64,000 nt of DNA. Source: Entoloma clypeatum (taxonomy: Eukaryota; Basidiomycota; Agaricomycetes; Agaricales; Entolomataceae). The notes beneath the pieces were generated by a model. It was given only the letters and a program-made list of their open reading frames with translations, was not told the DNA's origin and searched no databases. Location of the stretch: positions 2,232,001-2,296,000 of the forward strand of contig OY751485.1 in NCBI GenBank assembly GCA_963565915.1, read 5' to 3'. Positions 53,843 through 64,000 of this stretch are shown here, one piece after another. The translations under genes and the position numbers were made by a program. The first letter of the stretch is position 1. The number at the start of each line of letters is the position of its first letter.

Positions 53843-56800
53843 CTATGCAGATTTCACGGCTGTAGGAATACTGGTGTCAGACCGGAAAATTCGGGAGAAC
53901 TTGGATGGTCGGCTCTTCGGTGGACTGATGTCAGGAGGGCTGGGGGCAGCCTCAGGCGCAGCGGTCAAAAAGTTCTCGATTGCGGCCCAGAGCCTGTTTC
54001 CGCTAAACATCTGATCCTCTTGAAGTGCTGCTTGATCGGCAACCCGGGCAAGCCGACGGGCTTCTGACGTATCCCTCCTCGACACAATACTGCTCGGTGG
54101 TGGATTTTCTCCTTCATCCAGGATCCAGGCCCAATGTCCAGACAACCCAGCGAGGCCCTCTTGGACCCCTTCCTTAGGAGAACCGCCGTTTTCTCGCAAC
54201 AGTGACTGCTGAAGGCGAGCCATGTTTTTCTGGGTGTCCTTCCTCGCAAGCTTCAGATGACGAAGTCGTTCCTCCTCGATCTTGTCGATGGTGCGCGAAA
54301 ACCTCTTGTTAAAGATAATTTGGTTATCTAGAAACCGTCGTATCGTGAATTCTGAAAGCTGTCCAATATTTTCTGGTGGCACTTCGAATGCGGTCAGGGC
54401 CGAGATTGGTTCTAACGGACGAATAACCCCTTGGGTTGATATGCGCTCTCGAACCATTTTACCGTCCCATGGTTGCCCCTATGGTCTGTCAATACCAGAG
54501 ATCACCAACTGCAAGAAAATCACACCCACCACAAGCTCCCCATAAACACTAGGATGACCAGCAGTGCAGGGTTCCGCCTCGCCAGGGGTAAGTGATTTGC
54601 TGCGCGATCGGGAACCATTGGCAGTACTCGATGCGCCACTGTGGAGGGGAGGCTGGAGAGCGATTGAAGACTCATGCAAAATATGAGCACGAGGCTCCTG
54701 CGCCCCCTTTCGCAATTTGGAGGTGGCCCGATTGAGGGTTTCTGAGACAGAGCGCTTTAAGGACCCCTTTGGGACTGATGACGTTGCCTTGTCCTCTTTA
54801 CTATCGGCATGGTTTGACGAAACCAGCGTATCTGGTTCGCAGTCATTGAATGGTTGATTTCCATTAGATTTGGATTTGGATTTGAAGGCTCGGAAGGAAG
54901 ATGTTGATCGAAGGTTTGGAGCGGAAGTGATGATCGGACTTGAGGGAGTAGGAGCTAAACCAGTGACGAACTTGCAGAAGGTCGCAATAGCTCTGTAACA
55001 GAACTTGGCGGGGCTCGTGAACGAGAAGAGTACAGGGAAGATATGGGGTGTTCCTGACAATACATCAAGGTGTCAGACGGTAATTTCTTTCAATTGAGTA
55101 ACGTTTACCATCATAGACTTGGAGATGAACTTTAGTTGGTTCAAAGTTCCTATCTTCTATACCATTCAAAGCCGGGTATAATGCTCGTGCTTCGTCTTTT
55201 ACAGGGTACTGGTCAGGATATGCAGCTTTGTGAGCTCTGGTGATCCTGATTAACGAAACAATACAAGGATCAGATGTCAACCCACAGATATATTATCTCG
55301 TCCCTCAGAACCTCCTCTTCACCCGCGATTACGAGGAGAGGGGGCAAACCGCCCAAATAAGAAAGGACAGGACTGACGAGAGGATGGGAGAGAAGTCTGT
55401 TCTGGGTATAGAGATGTAACTGCTGGTCAGTCGACAACACTTCGCCTGAGGAGGCAACAAAGGATATATTTTGCTCGTGTTTGGGTTTCGGGACGGGAAG
55501 CGGAGTGGCCTGTCCACCATCTAATGTATAGGCTCCCGCCAGCATCTCCTCTGTAACGTTACGAGATTCTTTCATTTGTAAAGCCTGGCGCAGACGACTG
55601 CGCAAAGAAGCATGAACTTGACGCGAGATGTCGTCGGACGGCGGTGGCCATAGGACGCTGGGTTTCTGGAATGATAAACCCCAAGCAGGGATGATATCCT
55701 GTGCATGAAGGGAACTGAGGTGGTTGGCAAAGGGCCTCTGGAACAGAACTCACCGTTGCAGTATTGGTATGGGTACTTGGGAAGGAGTGGGTCGCGTCAC
55801 ACCAGGGAGAAATCAAAACGCCACCTGCGGGCTGCGGCAAACCACTATCGCGAATGACCTGCAGAAGAGCAAGGGATAGCCCGCCTCCCGCCGAGTCGCC
55901 AGCGATGACGATATGCTTAGGATCCACAGGGCGATGGGCTGAGCCCGGTGGCGGCCTGATAAGAAATAAATCTGTGGTCTGCACTTAGCTGGATTGAAGT
56001 ATACATTGCCATTGAACTTACATGCTGCCAATAAATCATGCAAGGCACAAGGGAATGGATATTGTGGAGCCAGTCGATAATTGACAGCTAGCATGTTGAT
56101 TAACCAAAATGTTTGGCTTTCATTTAGAGGTCCCACAAACCGAGAACACGGCCGTTGAGCTTGCGAGCATGCCGTTGGATGCTATAGCTGAGAAGTTGAT
56201 TCAGTTGTACCTTGATCTTGTCGCATTAGAATTTGAACAAGGATTTACCGATGCTGTTCAACGCTACCAAAGTAGTAGCCGCCTATCCTTCAATATGAGA
56301 ATTCTATCAATAGAGAAGTTAGAAGATGGTGCAGACCGCCATGGGAATACAAGATGCATCGCATCTCATCCATATCTTTCTCGTACTTTCCAGAATCCGT
56401 TGGGTCAGTTTCAGAACTGGGTGGAGAAATCGATTCCTTCGATTGTTCTTGCATCTTATATCTACGCTTTGCTTCTCGCCAATCTCTTTTAGCAGTGATC
56501 CATTGAGCATCGACGCTAAACAACAAATCAATTGTCAGAGGTAACTACGAAGGATCCCGCACTGCTTACCCATCAAGGCCACGGACTTGCCACCACTTGA
56601 CACCACCTACGATACGTCTCGCCGCGTCTTCCCCTCCAAGAGCTTTGATAAGGTATTGGGCAGCCTCGTCACAAGAGGATATTGGAATAATTAGTCTGAC
56701 GACATGGACCCAGGGAGGCGATGGTGTTCGAGTATTCGCAAACCCTGTAGAGATTCATTCCAGGACAGGTTCTGGGCGCGAAGATTTAGGACGTACTCTG

Positions 56801-57163
56801 AACATCCTCTACAGTGTGGCTTGAATAAACGAACCGAGTCAGAGAAGTATTCTGAGGGACCAAACAAGGATACTAACTAACTAGCGATCCGGAGGAACTC
56901 CTGTGGATGTACATTGAATTATATGCAAAACAAGGGAAAATGACATATTTCACCTTGACGATGTTAAAGATCTCATGGTACAGTAGCTCCGAATCCTGTA
57001 GGGGAGTGGGTATCTTCAATTCTGTATCACTTTTCTTCCGTCGATCAAGATAATGTTTGAACAAGGTTCCGAAGACGACTGGCCCAACACGGAGTCCAAC
57101 TTCTGTTGTGAGAGCGTTGACGGGCATTGTATGCAGATCTCCAACAGGACGGAGAAAAGACAT
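53843..57163 (-). CDS. alpha/beta hydrolase (hormone-sensitive lipase type) with long C-terminal extension
   Basis: Start at 57163 ([20 protein letters not shown]). Core motifs: [14 protein letters not shown] (oxyanion HGGG, created across an intron near 56310), [36 protein letters not shown] (nucleophile Ser in GDSAG), [34 protein letters not shown] and [17 protein letters not shown] (catalytic His). After the fold about 350 residues follow, rich in Ser/Lys ([31 protein letters not shown]) and with a charged coiled coil ([20 protein letters not shown]). The stop is at 53843. Steryl acetyl hydrolase/lipase activity is plausible; substrate unknown. Confidence 0.87.
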
Positions 57164-57365
57164 TTAAGGCGTCTACGGGCACACATGATAACCACCCTCA
57201 TGGTTTCTGTCGCCTAAGCTCGACTTAGTCATGCCGGACGCCGAAACGCCATTGCATGGTCCCTCTTCACACCAGAAATCATTATAAAGAATTATCTACG
57301 ATACTTGACCGTTCGGCTGTATACTATTATATAGGTTTGGACCAATAAAGTTCGCGCCAGTCTTA

Positions 57366-58452
57366 TCATGGGTGTAACTCGTCCACACGCTTCGCAAATA
57401 CATCGAATAGGATGCTGACGGGCGGTTCTTGCAGGGGGGTGTCGACCATGCGTTGCGGCCGCGAAACATCCATGCTGAAGGACCGGCGCCACACTATAAA
57501 GTCATGAACGCCATCGCATCCGGGCGCCGGGAAACCCGGAAGATCATCAAATTCTGGAATTGGCAATTCGTCTGACTTTTGAACTTCCTCCGTCTGCTCT
57601 TTTCTCGGTATTTGTCTTTGCTTGTGAGGCGAGGAAGGAGGAGCCAAGGGTAGCACCGAAACATTGGGTGTCAAAGACAAGAATTGCTTGCGCATGACAG
57701 AAGGAGACGAGATTGCGAGCACACTTCCTGTGGGTGGGTTGCTGGGTAATGGAGGTGGTGCCGGCAATGATCTCAACGGGCTAAAGGGAGTCCAAAGAGG
57801 ACGCAGAAGATCTGAAGGTGGCTTGACAGATACTCCATTTAGATCCGTATGATCGGTAACAAAATGCTTCACAAGGGTGGTGGGACGGTGTATTACTCGT
57901 GATTGACAGGCTGAAGATGAATTTAATGATAGATAAACTAACAATGTTTGACATACTGTTTATGGGGCATAAGAGGTTTGCGCGGGACATGTGCGAAATT
58001 TCAATGTGTTTCCGCAAGGCGTTGAGTGAAGGATGTATTTGTGCATTGCATTTTCGGATGTGGCATGAGAATGACCTCTGGGAAAGAATCATCAGACAGT
58101 TCAATCAAGTTGGTGTACTTAATCAAAAAATCTCATACATACCTGCTTTTTTGACCAATGAATATGGCAAAGATAATGCTGTAACAAGTAACAAAAAGAG
58201 GTCTGTTCACAGTTGATATCATTCATTTGAAAACTTGTCACTCACCTGCTTCAATGCAGTCCAGCAAGCAAGGACTACAGGGCATGCATCTCTTCCCCCA
58301 ACAACCCACTCACACTTGATACCAGAGGGAATCAATGTATCTTCTGCAAGATCAACAATACTATCAGAAGAAATAGTGACTGTTGCCCCTTGCATAACAT
58401 GCTCTGTCTTCAATAGCAAGGCATTCATGTGTTGAGAATCAGCATGAAGCAA
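57366..58452 (-). CDS. C2H2 zinc-finger protein
   Basis: Model with exons near 58452-58245, a short one near 58184 (HYLCHIHWSKKQ), 58078-57945 and 57908-57366. Three Cys/His units are visible: KCEWVVGGRDACPVVLACWT with H...H; CHIRKCNAQIHPSLNALRKH with H; and C-x4-C joined across an intron to HRPTTLVKHFVTDHTDLNG. The C-terminal 170 residues are Pro/Ser-rich and disordered. The start is uncertain: ATGs at 58452, 58428 and 58395 are in frame. Probably a nuclear DNA-binding protein. Confidence 0.65.
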
Positions 58453-59108
58453 AAGTCGGAATCTGCTAAGAAGTATTTACATTGGCCAGCTTTCTCTTAG
58501 CTCTCCCTTCACTGATTCCGAGAAGAACAGAACAGAACAAGAGGTCGACAGCAGAGAACTTGTTTGCATTATGTAAGATGGCATCCACCAAGCCGACCGG
58601 TGACGAAACAACAATGCAAGAACGTGTCGCAAACCAACAGATTGTTCGATTGTCCTCAACTCCCACTGGCAGCAACAATAGGCTAGAACGGAATGTGGGT
58701 GCATGGTGTGATGCTTGGTTAGATGGTAGGATGAGCTAACTACATTATAACGAATTAGACGTAAAAACGGAGATGAAGGTATAAATACAGTGTCCAAAGT
58801 ATCTAAAATATACAGTGTGAGTTTTGTCCATATCATGTGCGTCCAAGGTCGTCAAGAGTTCCAATATATCATAAGGAGGAGCGTCAGAGGGACGAGGTTA
58901 AAGTAAAGTCCGATAAAGCGTGAGTTCAAGGTCTGAAGTCCAATAGTCTTGAATAATGAAAGACCAGGCAAGGCGACGAGTACTCCGAAATGTCCAAAGG
59001 CCAGTGTAAGTCCAAATCCGAGAACGGCATATCCAATCGTGCACGATAGTCCGAACTGAAATATTGATAGCAAGACATGCCTTTGTGAACTCAGTATGAG
59101 ATAATTCA
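58453..59108. other. intergenic, no supported gene
   Basis: About 650 bp between the C2H2 gene and the Zn2Cys6 stop. Short frames in several phases have no motif. It presumably holds the C2H2 promoter and the 3' UTR of the upstream regulator. Confidence 0.5.
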
Positions 59109-61273
59109 TCATAACTCGGCAAGTCTTTTCTGAAGTTTAGCGGCGGCGACAGCTGGGTGATATGAGATATCTTTCTTTCTTTCAAGAGCACGGGTATACA
59201 TACCAACAATCGGCAAGCGCGGACTAAGTGTTGACATAGCAAAGAGAAGAGTTGCGATCTGGTTTCGGACATCAGTATCGATAAGGGACCACGTTGCTTG
59301 CTGTGATTCGAGCTCCATTATGAGCGTATCTGCTGTGTATGACCAGCAGGGCTTAAAAGGGGGGGGGGGCGGTGAGCAAGTGCCAAAAGCGATTTCCAAG
59401 GTACATACCCCGATGATAGGATCAAGAAAGTCATAATCTTGCTCACCAATATATTTGGTAACAGCGACACAAGCTCTAGCGGAGCGTGAGCACTTTTCGA
59501 AATAGACGGGGTCATCGGATGCAAGCGGACGATAGATGTGGATCGAGGCAGTGTGTGCGAGCGTGTGCACTGCCAGCAGAGTCTGTCTGTCTTCTGTCAA
59601 TAAAGCATCCAACTGGTCCAGGGGTATCAAGGACGTGATAAAATGGTTGATCGTCTTCTCAAGTAATTGTATTTCCTGAGTTAGTGCAGGCGGAGGCTTT
59701 AACCCTACAGAAATCTCAGCCTAGCGATCGCGGAACAGAACTGGCATCTTACGTGAATCCCAACTAATGGACACTTCGTCAGCACGGTGGAACAATGCAG
59801 ATGCCTTGGCGCGTAATGCCTGAGTAGAGAAACCACTGGTGGACATGTCACCCCGGAAGAATCCCCTGATGGTCTGGAAGGGTGGTTCGATATTTATATG
59901 ACCCTGTATAAAAAAGATTAGCTAGTGGATATGAGAAAAAGAAAACAGTCCGTACCACCTCATAGTCAGCCAAACCCTGAGGCCATGGACAGTTGATTGA
60001 ATATCGTGAATCGAGACTATCCGGAATGATAGGCGGCTTGCGCAGGATAACCGACCAACATCGATCCAAGTTATAAACTTGCCAGAAAGTCAAAATTTTC
60101 TCTCCCTCTTGCATACCAACCCTCGACGGCTTCATATCGAAAAATTCTTGAGATTCTCGAGGGCGCGATTCCTCTTGAGGCGGGTTTAGATGAAGTCCAC
60201 ATTGCACAGCAAGTGCAGCAGCAGCGCTGGCGTGGTAGCTTCCTTCGAGGACGCGGCCGTTGGCGAGAAAATATAATGAGAGGAGGCAGGAGCCTTGTAT
60301 GACATCAACGATCTTCTCGCCGTTCCGAAGACCCTCGGGAAGAGCGTCAAGGGCGAGTCCAAGATAATGTTCCTCGTGTTGGGACAAGGCTTCTGGTCGG
60401 GACATGAAACATGCCCACATGTACATCGCATTCATGAGAACGGGATGGCGCTGTTCCTCAAGCGGACCCGTCAAGCTGTCGATTACCCGACCCATGTGAA
60501 TACTCAATCCACACTGCCGGCGATGAGGGGAGAAGATATCCAAACTAGGTTTGACAACCAATTAGCCACTATATATATAACATGGTTGCAAATGCTTACA
60601 GCATCCGTGCCAGCTCGAATGGGGGTTGTAGACTGTGGTGTTGTTCCCCGAAGAATACCTCGGGAGCGAAAGGGGGGGAGGGGGAAGAGACACTCTGTAA
60701 AGATGACCACGACGCGTTGGGCGAAGTGGGAGTTGAATCTGAGACAAAATGTTACGGGGGGAATTTCGTATCAGCGATCAACGCACCTGGAGGAAAAGGA
60801 GAGTTGGAGGCGGAGAAGAGACCATCTCCGGGTGAACTGAAGGATGATGAGGAGGAGCCCGAACGTGAGTGGGCATGAGGGTCATAGAGGACGACCGCCG
60901 GGGAAACATAGCTAGGGTCCTCGAGTTCCCGGACCCTTTGCTCCAAGCGAGCGATGTTCTCGCGGAGGAGCTGCGTTCTTGTCTTTCCTTTCCCGTCATC
61001 GTACTCACAAAGATCGGGTTTTTTGGCTCGGATGCACTGCTGACAGGCGGGCTTTGTCCCATCGCATCTCTATAGAACGGTATCTGTTAGGGTCGATGGA
61101 GGCGTTGGATAAATTGCAAGACAAACCATCTTGCGTTTTCTGAAATGAAAAAGAGGTGAATATGAGACGGCGAGGGCGGTGAGAGCAGAAGGAGCTGACC
61201 TGCATCTCAGACAAGCCTTTCCTCTCTGCAAAGAAGTGTGATGGCTGGTGTCTTGGGGTGGTTTGTTGGCCAT
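59109..61273 (-). CDS. Zn2Cys6 transcription factor with fungal-specific regulatory domain
   Basis: Start at 61273 (MANKPPQDTSHHTSLQRGKA). The binuclear zinc cluster ACLRCRKRKM...CDGTKPACQQCIRAKKPDLC is split by three small introns, followed by a coiled-coil linker (RENIARLEQRVRELED). The fungal-specific regulatory domain shows LNAMYMWACFMSRPEALSQH-like, GSCLLSLYFLANGRVLEGSY, HASAAAALAVQCGLHLNP, FWQVYNLDRCWSVILRKPPI, SRYSINCPWP and LAHTASIHIYRPLASDDPVY. Ends with AAKLQKRLAEL. Nuclear regulator; targets unknown. Complete. Confidence 0.9.
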
Positions 61274-61776
61274 TAGGGATATTGGAAGTAAATTATAGGT
61301 GGTGGCGATGTGGGAAGTGAGAGACAAGACAGTATCAGAGACACGGAAGAGGAAGCATGGAATGGGATGATGATAGGCTACGGGATGGCTGAGAGTGGCC
61401 CCCTCCGATTTTGTTGTCGTTCCCCATCTAGGGTAAACAGGTGATACACGACGACTCTCTCCTCGACATCAGGTCCATCTCACAGCGGTCTTCATTTTCC
61501 GTCCCGGCCCGAGTCCTCATCATGTTCCATCTCTTGTTTCATCACACAAAATGTCATGCGGAGACTTACATACTCCGATGCAGTAACATAAGGTCAGGTC
61601 CCTCACGATCTATCTATCTTATTATGTATACCCCTCCACCTGAAACGCCTCTCTGTCGATCCAATTTGAATTTCCCTCCCACTCAAAACCGGTGCTTATA
61701 TTCCAGATCTGAGAAAATGGAAGGAAGGCCCAAAGATCTGCCAAGTCAAAACTGGGTCTAGCGCGGTTCGCGGACA
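61274..61776. other. intergenic, no gene seen
   Basis: About 500 bp between the Zn2Cys6 start and the MesA/Afi1 stop on the same strand. Likely the regulator's promoter. Confidence 0.55.
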
Positions 61777-64000
61777 TCACAGTGCACTGTTCAGACCAAC
61801 TCCACCAATCGAGTTGGAATGCGTTCGTGGTGTCTGCACAGGCCGCTGTTGCTCACTCAGCATGCGGGCGTGAGCTTGTCGAACATAGGCGTAGCGCTGG
61901 AAGTGGTTCAGCGATTGTAGGAATAGCACCCCGACCTGATCATCCCAGGGTCAGCACACAGCAGGGAAGAACTGTTGCAGACACCCACAGGATAAGCCCG
62001 AAGCTGGTCGAAAAGGTTCATCGTCGCTTCTCGAACAGTCTCCTTTTGATGAAAGAGGCCAAATCCGAGGTGCATCAATCCTCCGCCATGTGGCATCAAA
62101 GAGGCTAGTAACTGGAGGAGCTTAGCAGAAAGTAAAACAATTCATCGAACATATATATACCTCTACCACCTGTTCGTACATCTTGACGTTTTCTGCCAAT
62201 GTTCCCATAATCATTGAGATTTCTGCGTCCGTCATATTCTTTGCAGACCGGAATCGCACCAATTGATGGATAAGATCAAAACCTTTGATCGCATTGTTGG
62301 CCTGAAACTTTGCAAAATCCTAAATGAATGTTTAGGACGCATGTCGAGGCCCCACAGTATGTCGGACTTACGGCGACGCAATATTGATAACTGTTGGTTT
62401 TTCTCCAAGCTTCAATGCGTTGAGCATTCGCGGTCAGCTCTTTCAAACATGTTGCCTCGTCACTGAACACAATCCCACTTCCGAGCTGTGGCGGGCGTCC
62501 AGATGCTTCCGTGAAAGGAGAACTCGGAAACCCTATCTTTGTAGACCCAGTCACCTCTTCTTCATATCGTGAGGCAAGGCGTACGAAGTGCGTAACATAC
62601 TCTGCAAAACGCATTCTCACAAGCGTTTCACCAAAATGATCTTCTATAGCTGACCGAATCTGTTGAAAGAAGACAAGATTCCAGGCAAAGTGCTGAAGAA
62701 AGAGTGGGGGGGAATCGTACATCCTCTATGAAAATCCTGTCCGCATTGTTATCCAGCTTGTTGACATTCGCTCCTTCTCTGCTGGTAGCAGAACGCCCAG
62801 TATCATCCTCACTTCCAATGGAGGACTCTGCTTTGAGAGTTCCCGTCCGAGAGAGAAGAGGTGCCCCCAATGTTGGATTTGAAGTAATAGGGTATGTTGT
62901 ATGTATGTCCTTAGCGACGGTGACCGTTCCAGCACCAATTACGAGAAGAACATCCCAAGCGCGTGAAGATTCAAATATGGGATTTGTTACACCAGCGATA
63001 TATGCCGGGCTATTGAATGAGTGTGAAAACTTGGGTGGGCATCACGTCATTGGAGAACGCCTACACAGATTCCCATTCATCTCGATTGTTGAGGTTGGCA
63101 TAAGGGAATGCACGTTCGATAAATCCCCTCAAGGCAACGCCACATCCAGACCCTAGGGCACACGCTGAAAGTACAAATGTGGAGACCTCCCCTGCTGGCC
63201 GTTTATGGCCCAGAAAGATGATGCGCTTCCCGGTCACAAGGGCGTTGAACAGAATGATGATCGGGTGAGTTTGAGGCCCGTTTGTATGGAGATGAGGGTG
63301 TAAAGGCCCAGATACGAGCTGATGAGAGGAGAACTCTTTTATCAGAGTAATCAAGGAATACTGTATAGAACGACTCAGTAATTCCTAACTTAATATGGCA
63401 ATTAACGACGCACATCACCAACTTCCTCGGGGAACGTAGCCAGCGGCATTTTGATTGGGAGTTGATGATCTCTATATGCCACCGTAGTGTGATAGAAATG
63501 CGTATCTTTAACTAGGCCAGAGCGTAAGAGCGGGTCATAATGTGCCTGAATCGCAGTCGGAGGAACTCGGGGATTATGATCTCTTGAGTGGGTTTGGGAA
63601 GACGAAGATGACGCATCAGTCGAGCGTCGCTGACGGTAAGACTCCGCAACAGCACCGCCGCCAACTAGTGAGGCAACACTATTGGCGTCACTTCCATCTC
63701 TGGGTGTTAAATCAAGTCCAGACTCGTCGCCCACCCAGACTGCACTTCCACCAAGAGAAAAAGACAAATCAGGCGGCAATTCCTGATTGGTGCTGGGATT
63801 TTGTGTTTGCGGCGCTGGTGTGGAGCTGTCAATTACCGACTTTGGTTTCGCCTAAATGATATATCCCACTCACTTGCCCTGTTTTCCTCCGTCCTTCGTC
63901 GTACGAGTGTTCCCTCCTCGAAACTCGAGTACGATTCTCCTGAATTGGTAGATCGATGCTGAGACTGGATTTTATGACCAAAACTAGGGTTAGAGCTATT
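61777..64000 (-). CDS. MesA/Afi1-type DENN-domain polarity protein, 5' end beyond right edge
   Basis: The visible part reads RRIVLEFRGGNTRTTKDGG and ELPPDLSFSLGGSAVWVGDE, a Ser-rich linker, then the DENN-like core: HQLPIKMPLATFPEEVGD, SGPLHPHLHTNGPQTHPIII, LFNALVTGKRIIFLGHKRPA, VLSACALGSGCGVALRGFIE, RAFPYANL and YIAGVTNPIFESSRAWDVLL. The C-terminal part has FGETLVRMRFAEYVTHFVRL, DAEISMIMGTLAENVKMYEQ, GGGLMHLGFGLFHQKETVRE and FLQSLNHFQRYAYVRQAHAR, with a stop at 61777. Fungal MesA/Afi1 proteins mark growth sites and, in yeast, bind Arf3. N-terminal exons lie outside the window. Confidence 0.88.

Noticed and set aside
58852..59112. 86-codon hydrophobic minus-strand frame whose ATGATGA overlaps the Zn2Cys6 stop codon
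   Set aside because: The start-stop overlap looks operon-like but this is a eukaryote, there is no splice or promoter support, and T-rich 3' UTR sequence often gives hyd­rophobic chance ORFs.
1..64000. CRISPR arrays, bacterial operons, riboswitches
   Set aside because: Nothing with regular direct repeats and spacers; the sequence is clearly eukaryotic with spliceosomal introns.

Overview
The window is nuclear DNA of a basidiomycete fungus, almost certainly an Agaricomycete. The genes are densely packed on both strands and cut by many introns of about 45-60 nt. The reconstructed proteins read like mushroom-forming fungi, the LINE is of a fungal APE-endonuclease type, and neighbouring genes are often under 100 bp apart. 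Gene models were spliced by eye from GT/GC...AG junctions that keep conserved protein blocks in frame. No database search was run.

Layout. 1-8.5 kb: 3' part of a bZIP regulator, a 17-exon cytochrome b5/FMN 2-hydroxyacid dehydrogenase (CYB2 type), a decayed PEP mutase/isocitrate lyase-family copy, and a Dal5-type transporter. 9.6-15.2 kb: NMN adenylyltransferase and a family X DNA polymerase diverging from 62 bp, then glutaryl-CoA dehydrogenase. 15.2-16.2 kb: a hAT-like element ending 20 bp from that gene's start codon. 16.4-25.2 kb: ribosomal protein eL33, a mitochondrial-type unknown, a DUF1279 protein, an NFKBIL1-like protein, a weak hypothetical gene and a TRK potassium transporter. 25.6-32.0 kb: eIF4G and the PP2A leucine carboxyl methyltransferase. 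32.1-36.7 kb: a PD-(D/E)XK Fe-S nuclease fused to an SF1 helicase, with a hammerhead ribozyme motif upstream on the same strand. 36.7-42.4 kb: repeat-rich, with a recent 5'-truncated LINE and a TA-flanked inverted-repeat element. 43.6-46.8 kb: the intact PEP mutase-family gene, a CYB2 remnant and a small secreted protein. 47.3-64 kb: TMEM70-like, dynactin p25, mitochondrial Hsp70, an APH-fold kinase, an alpha/beta hydrolase, a C2H2 protein, a Zn2Cys6 regulator and a MesA/Afi1-type DENN protein that runs off the right edge.

How parts relate. The most informative pattern is a gene pair (PEP mutase-family then CYB2-type) present twice in opposite orientation about 40 kb apart. In the left copy only CYB2 survives; in the right copy only the PEP mutase-family gene survives. 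Both families include fungal enzymes of glyoxylate/oxaloacetate/oxalate metabolism, so the pair may be functionally linked (inference). Other points worth checking are the hammerhead ribozyme, a 9-nt microexon carrying a heme-ligand histidine, repeated GC-AG introns, and three dated-looking transposon insertions with intact target-site duplications.
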